Below, in pieces: positions 22,045 to 34,134 of a stretch of 64,000 nucleotides of DNA. The stretch's first letter is position 1; each line of letters begins with the position of its first letter. The notes beneath the pieces are model-generated. The model saw only the letters and a program-made list of their open reading frames with translations, had not been told where the DNA came from and ran no database searches. This stretch comes from Chamaecyparis obtusa (taxonomy: Eukaryota > Streptophyta > Pinopsida > Cupressales > Cupressaceae), in the NCBI GenBank assembly GCA_027943335.1, contig BSBK01000873.1, positions 863,501 through 927,500 on the forward strand. The letters are read 5' to 3'. Position numbers and translations under genes: made by a program.

Positions 22045-24368
22045 GAAACCACCCATCAACTTTGATGAATTACCATTTCCCACTAGGTGTCAGTGTCATC
22101 ACGACAAAGACCCTCAAGTTATCTTTGACAAGGAAGAGGAGAATACCTGAATCTGATTTGATCCTTTTGGAAGTACCTTTGATAGCACCTATGAGATACC
22201 TATTTCCTCATCAAAATATGAAAATAGTCTATCTTTCACCATGTCTAGAGAATAACATAACAAGCAATTCAATGATCTTTTCGAGAAAAATTCAAAAGAA
22301 TAAGACGAATTGAATCGGAAAGAAAAGCCCACATGGAAGAACAAATAGCCCGATTGGCTCAAAAATTTAACAACAAACTCTATGGAAATAATGGAAATGA
22401 TGGAAATAATTCACTGCCAAGATCTCCCCCAATATCTTCACATTTGAGAACAAGAAATGGTAACAATATGAAGCAAGAAATTACCAAAGAAGAGCTCCTG
22501 AATTTTCAACAAGACGATCGTTACCAAAAGCTTATGTTGAAGACATTAGAACAAAATGGTGACCAATAATTTTTACACCTAGCTTCTAGAGGATTGAAGC
22601 TTCCACATGAATTTTATGTTGATGGGTTGATTCGAAAAAGAGAACCCTCAGATTTAGAGGTTACCAAGAAAGAAATACAAAGTTTGAAAAATGAAATATC
22701 AAGCTTACGAAAGGAAACAAAGAAACCTAGATCATCATTTTTGGTGGAATCTATATGTACATTACCTTTCAAAAAAAGTTTATACATGATGCCTTTCCCA
22801 ATGGATATTGAGATCTCTAAATTTGACAAATACGATGGTAATGGAGATCCACATGATCATGTCAGACAAGTTTATGCTCTAAGTATAGATTTCATGCATG
22901 ATAACACTTATCTTATGTGAATCTTCCCTAGGAGTCTAAGTGGCCAAGCCATGGAATGGTTTACAAATATTACACCTCCACTTAAGTCTTTTGATGAGCT
23001 AGTACAAATATTTATACAACAATATTTTTATAATATTCAACATCTAGTAACTATGCTCAACTTATGCAGCATTAAGCAGAGGCAAGGTGAACCCTTTGTC
23101 ACATTCTTTCAAAGGTGGAGAAAGTTGCACTCAAGATATCCACGACAACTTTCTGAAAACAAAAAGATTGACATCTTTGTCAATAATCTTATCCCTGAAT
23201 TGCACTATGACCTTAGGAAGTAGGTCTTCTTCACTTTTAATTATATGATTGAAAGTGCCTTTCGCATAGAAGACGTCTTGGTCAAGAAGGGTGAAATCAC
23301 TCTAAGAAAAGAGAAGTCCAACACCAATAATGGATACAACAAAGATAAGAGCCAGCCTTGGAACAAAAATAAGCATATGGTTAATGATGGTGTTGTGGAT
23401 GAGCCCAACCCTAAGGAGCCCATCTTCAACTTGGCCTGTGCTATCTTAATAACTTGAAAACAAGAGGCTACAAATAACAATGACTCTAACAAGACCAGAC
23501 CTCCATGGGCACCTAGGCCTAAGAGATATTTTACACCTTTGGGAGATTCATATGATGTGATACTTAAGACATTTCTCTCCAACAAGATTATCACATTGCC
23601 AGAATACACTAAGCCTTATGAACCTGAGGTAGAACCCAAATGGTGGAATGATAATCATTACTATGAATATCATAAGAACAAAGGACATAAGACTGACAAC
23701 TGCATAAGGATAAAACATGTTATCCAAGATCTTATCAAGAATTGGAAAGTTGGAGTAGATGGTCTTGTCAAAAATTCTCGCCACAAAGCTTTTAAGGATC
23801 CACTCCCTAAATATGAAAAAGGGGAGGCATCAACATCCAAGAAGGAGGAAGGAGCTAAGATCAATTATAGCTACATGAGCAATGACAATGTCATCAATAT
23901 GCTTGAGCCACTAGATGAAAGCGCTAACATGGTGAGAGATAATGGACTTGACTATGATTCGGATTTTGATGAGACACCTAAGGTTATCTTGAGAAGTGCT
24001 AACCCTTCCATGCAAACCCAACCTTCTGATGAGTCTAACTACATGATCATTCTTAGGGGTGTCAATTCTCCTGTACCTAGGGAGAGTCTCAATGTTGTTA
24101 CTAGAAGTCGACCCAAAGTCATGCTTAGAGGTCTGAACTCTTCAAAGCAAGAAAATCCCCAAAAAATGACATCTTCTAAAAGAACCTCTACTTCTAATAA
24201 GTCTAGCTACAGTCTAGTAGATCAACTCCAATGAAATTTGGCACACATTTCTATATTCAACTTGCTAGAAACATCACCTACGCACAGGGAAATCTTAAAA
24301 AATGCTTTATAGATAGCGTCCCTAAAAACATTAATGCTGATAAATTCTAGACTATGGCTAATTTATGG
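22045..24368 (+). pseudogene. Ty3/gypsy gag with start of protease linker, decayed
   Basis: From 22333 a single frame is interrupted by stops near 22567, 22918, 23221, 23455 and 24232. Before it, another frame (DKDPQVIFDKEEEN) looks like the original gag N-terminus. Gag features: coiled coil (KEIQSLKNEISSLRKE), the conserved SLYMMPFPMDIEISKFDKYD and DPHDHVRQVYALS, the capsid core AMEWFTNITPPLKSFDEL...FIQQYFYNIQH and KQRQGEPFVTFFQRWRKL, and a knuckle-like WWNDNHYYEYHKNKGHKTDN with only its last Cys kept. Past 24234 it continues as LAHISIFNLLETSPTHREIL, the usual pre-protease segment, and stops abruptly near 24368 at the inverted junction. Confidence 0.85.
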
Positions 24369-25333
24369 ATGTTTGGTCGATAAGTTCATGATGTTTAATA
24401 GTAAGGGGAGGGAAGGAATGTCTGATAGTGTTTATGCACACAACATTTTCATCATTGGTTATGATCTGACTCTCGAATTTGAAGGTGATATTACTACTCA
24501 ATATATTTAGTTTGTTAAGCGTCTCAACATCATCGTTGGATCCTGCGTTAGTAACAAGTGATTCAGTTTCACAAGGTTTGTCATGTAGTTCTAGACTCAT
24601 GTCGGTTGTAGGTACATATTGGTGAATAACATCAATATGTTTTTCTGTTATGAGCTCCTCTTCTTCTGGTTCTGGAATAACTCCCCATTCACAGTCATTA
24701 GATTCCTCATCAGGATCTATGGGAAAGTCAAGAACATGTGTGAGATCAGGATGAATTCCCCAAGAAAGGTTGCCTTCAGAGTTTGAATAGAATTCATATT
24801 CATAAGAATCTATCTTAGAATCACTAGTGTCCTAAATTTTCAGCTATGGTGAGGGATATCTCTCCTTCTAGATCAGTCTGTTCTTTCGTAGTATTAGGTT
24901 CTTGTGTGTCTACCACATTGACTCTATCCTTAGGTTTCTTTTCGTCATTAAGTAGGTCTAAGATGTGTTGAGGTATACACTCATAAGGAAAAACATCCAT
25001 TGTGTCTGAATCATCACTTTTTGAATGATGTTTTTATTCCTATTGTTGAGTATCCATTCCTGGTTCTATTTTTTCTATGACATGAGTAGAGTTTCCACTG
25101 AGATGGAAAGGTTTCTTCTGATAATCTATGCTTGTAGTATCTTTGTTTGTTCTCCCACAGTGTTCAATGGGTTTGATGATACCTTTTTCACTTGTTCCTA
25201 GAGGTCCTTTTCTAGTATATCCCATTTTGGGAATTAGCCTGTGTCCTAGTCCATATGATTTTGAAGGAACCTTAAGTGATTTGGAGTCACATTTTTGAAC
25301 TGCTTTTGATTGACGTTCATCTTTGTATAACAA
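24369..25333 (-). pseudogene. Post-protease G-patch and pre-RT segment, minus-strand gypsy
   Basis: At 25040-25333 the frame reads KSYGLGHRLIPKMGYTRKGP, then LGTSEKGIIKPIEHCGR, a G-patch-like glycine motif found after the protease in many plant gypsy polyproteins and thought to bind nucleic acid. A second frame at 24358-24600 (NVVCINTIRHSFPPLTIKHH) belongs to the pre-RT linker. The part between is disrupted by stops. RT and integrase are missing: the element is cut at about 24365, where the oppositely oriented gag begins. Confidence 0.7.
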
Positions 25334-25499
25334 ATCTAGTATAGCCTCTTCTTCATCTGACTCTTGTTTGGATACCTTTTCTACGATGAAACTCCCATTA
25401 AAGATAACATGTGGCTCTTTAGTTATAGGTCTTATTTTCTCTAAAGGTGGTCCATAAGATTTAGATTAGAGTGGGAGAGATGTAAGAGATAGAGCTGGT

Positions 25500-26200
25500 T
25501 ATATTGTGTATTCTCCCATACATGTATCTTTTATTTTGACCTCCTTAGCTATGTCTTCCATTTTGGATGTGGACGCTATGTCACTCTATTTTCTAGAAGA
25601 CTCTCTGTTGTATGGGACAAGATTGTCAACACTTTCCTTTAAAGCATTGCAAGCTACTGACATGTCTGTTGGTATTGTGACCTTTACTCCATCGTAGGGA
25701 AACATGACACATTGATGGTATGTTGATGGAATATCTTTCATTTTATGAATCCAGGGCCTTTCTAAGATGATGTTATAGGCTAGCGAGAGGTGCAATACTT
25801 GAGAAGTGATATCTTTGATGACAAATCCTATTCTAATAGGTAACACGATGACTCCTTTGGAAGATCTTTATTGCTCATCATATGATTTTATGGTTATTTT
25901 ATTTTTAGGATCAATAGCATCTTCTGTCAATCCCAGTTGTGTAAGTAGGTTATATGAACAAATGTTTAGACCAGCTCCTCCATCTACCAACACATGCTTG
26001 ACATGACGATTCTCAATCAAGACTTCAATATGCAATGGCTAGCTATGTGGATGACTTAGTGAATTATCATCTTCCTCCGAAAAGGATATGTATTGAGGAG
26101 AAGTTAAATGACCTACCATGGTCTGAAATCGATCAAGATCAAGATTTTGTGGAACATTAGAGCTGATGCGAGCTTTGTCTAGAACCGCTCAATGAGCAGG
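25500..26200 (-). pseudogene. Retropepsin-like protease of minus-strand gypsy
   Basis: Minus-strand reading gives HVLVDGGAGLNICSYNLLTQ (the DGGAG variant of the aspartic active site usual in this plant group) at about 25925-25985, then VLPIRIGFVIKDITSQVLHL, LAYNIILERPWIHKMKDIPS and TYHQCVMFPYDGVKVTIPTD, the classic GRPW-type helix and flap context. One stop separates the active site from the second half. It follows gag and precedes the G-patch on the same strand. Confidence 0.85.
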
Positions 26201-26699
26201 AGAAATTTGGAGCAACTCGAATAGAGAGATCTTTGTGTTAGTGTGTTGGAGTTGTTGGATAATGCTCTATCTTGAAGCTATTGTTTTGGACTCTTTAGAA
26301 TTGGAAGATTTAGATGTAATCATTTTTTTATTTGTAGATGCAAGATTAAATGGTACTTTTGGGACATTTGATGAACCCGAGTTTAGTCCTGGAATAATTG
26401 TACCTGAGCTTGAGATCAAGTAATTGCATTAGCCGATTAGTTGTCTTTGTCCTTCTTGACAATGGTGATGACATTACAATGCTGAGATGCACATGGCACT
26501 ACCATGTTGATGACATCATTGTTATAGAAATATGTGTAATTAACCTTAGTACCTACATTCGGTTTCGAAGATGACGATTCTCCCTAATTGTGTTTCGAAA
26601 AAGGTTCCCTGAATGCCGTATGATCATTATTGGATTTGTGGTTGTCAATCACAATTTCTCCAGCATCAATTTTATCTTGAATAAGATGTTTTAGGCACA

Positions 26700-27965
26700 T
26701 GCAATTGTTGGTTTTATGACCTTTGTTCTAGTGATTCAAATCATAGAAATCGGTCTCCTTCCACCACTTAGGTTTGACTTTTGGGTCATATAGTTTTATC
26801 TTAGCGTTGTGATGATGTTATTTGCCAATAAAGTTCTCATGGAAGATTCAAAGGACTCGTCCAAAGGAGTGAACTCGTGTTTTGGTTTTGTAACCCATGG
26901 TTTGTATTTATTTGAATTTTTAGGAAGCTCAGTTGTTTGCTTCTCGGAGGCCTTTATGGCTTGAGTGCCAATTGTGAGGTTAAATACTAGTACTTTGGGT
27001 GGAGAACTGATATGATCAACAACACCATCTATGACAACATTTTTTGTTCTTGTTCTAGAATTTGAATTTCTCTTTATTGTGTGAATTGGAACTTGAATCA
27101 TACTTTTTTTCTTTGTAAAGCGTGATATCTCCTTTGCGAACAAGTATGTCCTCTATTTTCATGGCACTATCCACCATTTTGTCAAATGATGTATGATTTT
27201 ACATTTGAAGATGATAATCGACTTCCAAAATTAGATTATTGATGAAGATTTCCAGTTTCTCATTTTCCATAATTTGTCGAGGATAAAGCGGGAATTTCTT
27301 CCTCTGACATTTGAGGAAAGTCGGGAACAGTTCTCATGCTTTCTATTTCAAGTTGTAGATGTCGATCATTGTGACTAGATGTTGGATGTTGTAAGAGTAT
27401 TGTTGATAGAACAACTTGATTAATTCCTCAAAAGTCTTGATTGTTGGAGGTATTTTGGAGAACCAATTTATGGTTGCTCCTCCCAAAGATCGTGGGAAGA
27501 GTCGCATTAGATAGGTTGGTTCATGCATGAACTCCATTGACAAGGTGCAAAATTCTCTGACATGATCTTGAGGATCTGAATTTTTGTCATATTTGCCATA
27601 TTTTGGTAGTTCCACCCCTTTAGGGAATGGTGGCATATACAAGCTTCGATCGAATGGAAATGGGCACAACGCATCCATTGAGAATTCTTTGGATTCTTTA
27701 TCTTTTTCCAGCTTGTTAAGTTTGACTTGCATAGCATGCATCTATTTCATCATGGTTGTGATAGGGGTCTCTTCCTCTTGTGTTACGATGTCTTCAACAT
27801 TAAAATTGAGAGGAATTTTAGCCCCTTGTTGGGCCAATTCAAGGAAGTATGTCTCTTTATCCTCTCGTAGGAAATGCTTTATAAGTTTCTTAAAGAGATC
27901 ATCATCTCAGTATTGTGCAATTTTTGAAGATGTGGGCTCCTAAGCCCTACCCTCATCAGATTCGT
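26700..27965 (-). pseudogene. Ty3/gypsy gag, minus-strand element, decayed
   Basis: Reading from about 27960 downward: an N-terminal helical part (LIKHFLREDKETYFLELAQQ), a coiled-coil stretch (MQVKLNKLEKDKESKE), then SLYMPPFPKGVELPKYGKYD, DPQDHVREFCTLSMEF and a capsid core (TINWFSKIPPTIKTFEELIK...YQQYSYNIQHLVTM). At 26796-27143 there is a linker, and near 26700-26790 the knuckle-like KPKWWKETDFYDLNH...NKGHKTNNC. It is a diverged relative of the plus-strand gag at 22333-24234, facing it. Stops and frameshifts occur near 27340 and 27150. Confidence 0.85.
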
Positions 27966-29502
27966 GGCCTTGTCAACCATGGCTCACTTCTCTTTGAGAC
28001 ATTGCAGCGTGTTGATTGTCTTCTTGAGTTGATTCAGGGGTTGTGTATTAGTGTCCACCATTAACCTTTAGATGAATCTTGGAGCAAGATAAGACAAATG
28101 AATGACAATCTGATTTTGACAAATCAAGTGACATAACCTTGTCGAGGGTTGTTTGATGAAATGATGACATGGATGTAAGTGAAGGATAAAGTATCCAAGA
28201 TGTATGGGTAGATGCCCAAAAGATAGTGGACACTAATACACAATGCTTAGCCTTTGAGAGAGGATGAAAAATAAAAAGTGTTTTGACAAGGTTTTTAACA
28301 CAAGGTAAGATGTGTTCTAGATTAATCAACGAGATGACAAATTGAGCAAAACATACCACTTTAGGAAAAATGAGATTGGATTGTTGTTTCTCTGCTCTGT
28401 ACTTGACATAGTGGATTTTTTGACAGAATTTTGACCAAAAACATGGAGTTGACTAATTTATGCTACAATTATGACCTTTCTGATAGTTTTTGAAAAATTG
28501 TCATACGACAGTATGCAGGCTCGTATGACACAGGATAGGCTCTAGAATGATAATTCGACAATGCTTGTACGACAGTTGACAACAAAAAATTGTTTTGGCT
28601 TGAAAATATGACAATTCTTGTACGATAATAACCTACTTCTCACACGACAATTTGAGGGTTCTGATACGACACTTCATCTTTCTTGACAATTTTCGTACAA
28701 CAATTGACAGGGAAAAATGACAACTGATACCAGAAAAGAATTTTTTGCTTCAAATTTTGGGATTTTGATGTTTTTGGTCTTCAGTTGGTTTTCAAGTTTG
28801 ATTTCCACTTTTCAAGATCTGTGTGTTTTTTATTTTCTAAGGGTGTTTAACATAGCAATAGGCTCACAATCACAGAAAACATGTGGGAACTGACTCAATG
28901 AATCAATCACACCTAGCTTAAGATAACTAGGGGAAGAGATGTATTACTTTCTCGTTGACTTAGGAACACGCTCAATGAATCCTAAGAATATGACAGTCCA
29001 ACAACATGCAATGGATGTTGGATGCCATATTAGCCGAGTAGTTACATCAAAGAGGGCTCGATATGATGAGTTTCTTGGGTGATTACTATTCACCTCACAC
29101 AAGCACTACAAGTCCTTTAGAGGTAGATTGGTGACAAACTAGCTTAGGCTTTTAATCAAGGAATCCATTCACAACTGTCTCCCATAGTCCCGCAAGCAAG
29201 ATTGGGACTGTTAACCCTATGAGTAGTCAAACTTGTGTAGTCTTGCAAGCAAGATTGAAGCGGCTCCACTCTACACAAGATCTAAGCATGTTCATGGAAT
29301 AAATCCAAGGAACAAGTGATATTATGTCTTCTGAGACTTTAATCTCAAGGAAGCCTCAAATTTTATAGTGGGTTGGAAGACTCGTCTTAAGACTTGTCCC
29401 CTCTTGGGTCATTCCCAGGAGATTTTTACCTCAACTAATAGGCCCTCTAAAGGTTTAAATAAAATATGAGGTTGGGGACCACAGGTTCTAGGTTTATGAC
29501 TC

Positions 29503-29655
29503 TCTGAAAAGAGAAGAGCATAATCCCCTAACCTTGTCCTTTTCCCTATCCAAGATATGCCAAACAAAATTAATCCAAAGATTATACGCACATTGCCAAT
29601 GGGGAGATACATTTTGTGTTTTTGATTTTCTGAAAAGAGAAGAGCATAATCCCCT
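29503..29655. repeat. 27-bp direct repeat in the leader
   Basis: The sequence tctgaaaagagaagagcata followed by atcccct occurs at 29503-29529 and again at 29629-29655, perfectly conserved and 126 bp apart. Confidence 0.75.
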
Positions 29656-30300
29656 CAATATCTACCGCAATGTAAATATGACACACGTAATTAATTACCT
29701 ATGTACCTATGAAAAAGAGATTAACCCAACAAAATATTTGCTCAATGGAGATTTAGCAACCTGCATAACCACAAGTCAGAAATTTTGATTTGATTGAGCG
29801 TTCTTTGACAAGCAATTTCTGAAGGGTTTCCTACAAATAAGGGCTTAGAAGTCAAGACAAGAAGAGGTAAAAAAATAGGCCAATTTTTATGCTCAAGTCT
29901 TCTTCACGCGTCTTGCAAAAGTGTTAGGTTGTCTAGAAACAATCACACACCAGAAAACAATAGGGGTTAGGATCAATATCAATCAAATCTCAGGGCATAA
30001 AATCTTAAAAGATGACCATAAAAACCTGTATGACAATTGAAATACTAGTGTGGAATGTTGTACGACAATATACCTCTACCCACACAATAATATTTCTCTG
30101 ATACGACAATGTGCATGAACTGGCATGACACTTCAAGAATGTCGTCTATCGTACGACATACAATAGCTTTTGAAATGACAATCTGCAAACTATTGTACGA
30201 TATCCCCTAGAAACTGTACAAAAAATTTCAAAATCTAAAAACTTGACGAAAAATAATCAGAAAGTTGACGAAAAATAAAATGGAAACCTGATATCGGGCG

Positions 30301-30315
30301 CCATGGTGGGCGCCA
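30301..30315 (-). promoter_or_regulatory. Primer-binding site (TGGCGCC type)
   Basis: On the minus strand TGGCGCCCACC begins four bases after the LTR end ...TTTCACACACA. TGGCGCC is a common start of plant gypsy primer-binding sites (complementary to a tRNA ending GGCGCCA). It fixes the orientation of the element and the end of its 5' LTR. Confidence 0.75.
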
Positions 30316-30764
30316 GAAATGTGTGTGAAAATTGTACCTATTCAGAAGACACAACACTTCAATAAAACATTATAGATTAATGATAAACAAATAATCAATC
30401 AACAAATATATCACCAATCAAGTGATTTACTGCCTTCTAGAAGATGTGAGTATGATATTCTCAGATTTGGCCGAGATCAGTGACAATGCAACGCCTAAAC
30501 AAAGGATTTAAAAATGCAAAAATGATTGAACTAAATGCAAGATTAAGCTATATTTTGTAATTTTTAATGCAATAAGAATGATTAATCTAGATGAAATTGA
30601 TCTAAAACTTGATATCAAATGAAATTAAACTAAAACTATGGATGCAAAAACTAGAAAATAAATGATAGCAATTGATCTCAATGGATGCACAATCTCTCAA
30701 GAACTCGACAGAATAATATTTTTGTTCTCAAAATTGCACATGATTTGTGAAGGACCAAGGGTCG

Positions 30765-30772
30765 TTTATATA
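30765..30772 (-). promoter_or_regulatory. TATA box of the minus-strand gypsy LTR
   Basis: The minus strand reads TATATAAACGACCC about 450 bp before the LTR end, a plausible U3/R promoter element. Confidence 0.5.
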
Positions 30773-31349
30773 TAAATCCAGGTTTGAGAACTCATGGAAA
30801 AACTAAAAATCACTCCTTGATCAAGTCGAATTGATTGGCAAGTAATCAGGGAATTAGAAACAGTTATCTTGTGAAAATCATGAAAATCTACTTTCTAACT
30901 CATAATTGGAAGTTGAGATCACTTCAATCTTCTTTTTAACTCACAATCACATGTTGAGTTTAGAAACTTAACAAAATGAGTCCAAGAGTTGATTTTGAGT
31001 TTAACTATTCTTCTGATTTTTGCATAGATAATTGTGAGTTTTATTTAATTTCCACGTGTTTTATTCTCAACCTTTTGATTTTATTTAAAGATAGCTGATT
31101 TATGGGTTAATCAATTATTTAATTAAATTTTATCCAAAATTATATTATTAAATTTGACAATTCAAATTAATCAATTAAATAAATATTCAATCAGTTATTT
31201 TTAGAATTTTTTATTTATTGTCAAATTAACAATATTAATTAAGAATAATTTTAATTAAATCTAATTAAAATGATTAAGTGGCTAAATTAAGTTTAATTAA
31301 TCAAATATTCAACATATTTAATCAATTGCACTTAGGATAAATAATATAA

Positions 31350-32251
31350 TGATGCAGGAGCATCCCAGGGTAGTTGGCTATCCTGCATGTTTGGGAGATT
31401 TGATGGAGTCATGTGGACTTATTTTCATGTGTGAGGGGTTTGGTAGAGTTGGATAAACCTACTTGGGTTTTTGGTAATTGGTTTTGATGTATTTAATGGA
31501 ACTTGGCATGGTCTTGGTTGCTCAGCATGGCCTAGGAGGAGCTCGGCCTTGCTTAGGAATTTGGTGCCTATTTCAGGCTGTATAAGTAATTTTTCACAAA
31601 GAGTTAGAGGCTACAAATTTCAGAAATTGAAGAGGGCCTATATTTCTACCTACGGTTCGAAGCATGAGTTCTAATTCATTCGGAGCTAGGAGATATCGCG
31701 ATTTTACGAAGACATCTATTTTGGGCATTTAATTGTTGTTGTTGGCCGACTTGTGGCATTTAATTTCGGTATTTGTATTTAATTTATGTTCAGGGCCGAC
31801 CTGTGGCTTAGATTGGTATAAGTAGGGGTTGTGGGGGAAGTCATTATTAATCATTCATCCATCTTGGAGAAGAGGAAGAGGTAGAGGAGCAAGTTTTGAG
31901 AGGAGCTAGTGGTTGCGGCTTGGGAAACAAGGGGATTGCTTGGTGGGCTTGCGAGCACAAGTTTAGATCTTCCTTGGGGGTTCCTACTAGTGCGTGGATT
32001 TGGGCTAGCTGGAGTTTTGGTTTGGATCTTGTGAGATCTTGTGGAGTTTCTATTGTAATTGCATTGTATTTGGCCGTAACCCGGAAGGCCTTACAGCCGG
32101 GCATGTTGGATGAAAATATAATGATTCTATTATGAGTATTGGCAGTGTGTGTGGATCTATATCTCTGTATTGTTATTATATTCTATTGTGTGGTTATTTG
32201 CTGGGGGCTAGGACATCTCCATCGGGGATTCTCCTGCCTTTCACTGCATCA
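31350..32251 (+). mobile_element. Solo LTR, 902 bp, with 5-bp target duplication
   Basis: It begins TGATGCAGGAGC at 31350 and ends ACTGCATCA at 32251; the terminal TGATGCA/TGCATCA are inverted. It is flanked by tataa on both sides (31345-31349 and 32252-32256), the expected 5-bp duplication of LTR-retrotransposon integrase. A TATA box (tataagta, 31817-31824) lies in the middle. There is no internal domain or second LTR, so unequal recombination has removed the rest. Its GC content is higher than the host LTR around it. The family (copia or gypsy) is not determined. Confidence 0.9.
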
Positions 32252-32473
32252 TATAATGTCATTTATTGCCAAATAACATTTAATCAAAGATAATTAGGAT
32301 AGATTAAGAATATTTAGAAATATTCCTTGATGCAAATTTGTGATAGGATCGATTAGGGTTTCAATTACTTGATGTGCAGATGTGCCTTGGATTAGGACTT
32401 TAGGGTCGATTTCGATCGATTTGTTGATGTAGGAGGTTAATGGTACTGAAGCCCATTTTTCCAGGGTATTACA

Positions 32474-33256
32474 GTTTGATTATGTCTTAGATAGCATATT
32501 GTATTCTTCATCTACTTCTTATTGCATTATTTTTTAATTCAATTATCATACAGTTATCTATCACTATATATCGTGTCTAGTCAACTGTTAGGGAGGTGGA
32601 AACACCAATGTAAGGATCTAACTAAGGCAGGTCTCCAAACAACCACCCAATAATTTTCCTTATTTTTGTATATGCAAGTCACTTAGAGAGACAAGTTTTA
32701 TGTATCAATTCATCGACCATCGATTCAGGATCTCTTTTATCCTTTCTCTATTATTTTCATCACATTATAGCATATCTATTATTATGTCATTTTTTCATTT
32801 TTATTACGTACATGTTCAGGTTATTACTCTATTATTTTATTTTGATTTATGTTATTGCCCTCTATATCATATCTGTTCTAGATGCCATCACATTGCCCTA
32901 ATGTCTTATCTTCACAATGTAGTCCTAAAATTGCATTGTTGTGCAGGATAGTGAACTCACAGAGTTTAGTGTTTGTTCTTCATAGTCAGTTTGTTTATTT
33001 ATGATAATCTAAACATTTTTAACAATTCATTTATTTTAGTTATAATTGTTTATTTACATAATTGGTTATTAATCTTCATTAAACACTCAAGATCATACAA
33101 GAAAACCTTCTACAACAACCACATTTGATCTCTCTAGCTTTGTGCACTGTATAAGTGAGGTGGTGCAAGGGAAGAGTTCATACCTTAACACTTTAACCAG
33201 TCTCTAGATCGGTGCACCCTTTCCTTCTCTACGCACACACACACACACACACACAG

Positions 33257-33316
<60 letters not shown>

Positions 33317-34130
33317 GCATTTATATATATACATGTGTGTGTGTGTGTGTGTGTGTATTGTTGTCCTGATTCCTATTAGTCCTATTTTTGAAATTTTTGT
33401 CTGTATCCAAAAATTCAGTGTCCAAAATACTTATGTTATTGTGCATTTGTTAATTTGGCCCAAAGTTTTTCCATTCCTTTCAAAAGTTTTTTGTTTCCAT
33501 TGCGGACTTTTCACTGAATTTATATTGGCTCATGTCAAGAATTCATAAGAAATAATTAAAGTTACATTTTAAAATAATTTTAACTCTTTTAATATTTCTA
33601 AGTGATTTACCTTTAAAATGGACCCTCTTCAAAGAAAAATGGTGCAAATCCTCTGAAGTTATTCCTTCTCACTCAAAGTGTTCAAAATTTTAAAATTGTT
33701 AACTTAAAAAGTTAGAAATGTTCAAATATTGAGCACACAACCAAATTAGATTCAAAATGTTCAAAATGTTCAAAATTCAAGCAAACAAAACTAAAATGAT
33801 TTTGAGCACTCATAACCAATAAGGTTGTGAATGCTCAAAAAGAAAACATTTTTAATTCTTAAGTTGCAAATGCTCAAATTTTGAACAATCCTAAACTATG
33901 AGCTCCTTATTTCGAGATTTTCCAAATAGTTTCAAGAATTGATAGCCATCATTATGTAGCTTCAGCCTCTACATGCATAGATGGTTTCATGAGGGAAAGG
34001 AAGTTCTCTATTGGAAATGCATGAAAACAGTGGAATTATGGATAGTGTGGCTGAATTTTTTTCCAAAATTGGTCAAAGGATATTATCTCAAGTAATAAAA
34101 TGAGATGATTGTAGAATATATGAAAACTTG
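32474..34130. other. Non-coding flank, AT-rich
   Basis: I see no gene here. It contains the compound microsatellite at 33233-33358 and a patch (33690-33890) repeating tgttcaaaat words. Short frames in it have no coding character. Confidence 0.6.
33233..33358. repeat. Compound CA/GT/AT/GTAT microsatellite
   Basis: A (CA)n run at 33233-33255 meets a (GT)n run at 33256-33280 head to head, giving a self-complementary stem. Then come (AT)5, (GTAT)n to about 33316 and a second (TG)n at 33335-33356. Confidence 0.95.
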
Positions 34131-34134
34131 ATTT

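Larger units (their letters stand above)
28000..30316 (-). mobile_element. Long untranslated leader of minus-strand gypsy
   Basis: There is no gene. This 2.3-kb leader lies between the primer-binding site and gag. It has two clusters of tacgaca-type words (about 28495-28710 and 30025-30205), each with six to ten variants such as gtacgacaat and cgtatgaca, and a self-complementary example at about 30138-30153 (gtcgtctatcgtacgac). A 27-bp direct repeat sits inside (29503-29529 and 29629-29655). Confidence 0.6.
30320..32473 (-). repeat. 5' LTR of the minus-strand gypsy, with a nested solo LTR
   Basis: On the minus strand it opens TGTAATACCCTGGAAAAATG at 32473 and closes ...TTTTCACACACA at 30320, directly before the primer-binding site. 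Without the 907 bp contributed by the nested solo LTR and its extra target copy it is about 1.25 kb. It is very AT-rich. A minus-strand TATATAAA lies at 30772-30765. The matching 3' LTR is not in the window because the element is truncated at 24365. Confidence 0.8.

Noticed and set aside
28048..28359. 103-codon minus-strand frame in the gypsy leader
   Set aside because: No relation to gag, and the corresponding leader of the sister element has no such frame; kept as untranslated leader.
32700..32951. 83-codon plus-strand frame
   Set aside because: Phe/Tyr/His-rich translation of AT-rich sequence beside an LTR, without motifs.
33261..33548. 95-codon plus-strand frame
   Set aside because: Its first half is translated GT/GTAT microsatellite and the rest has no family resemblance.
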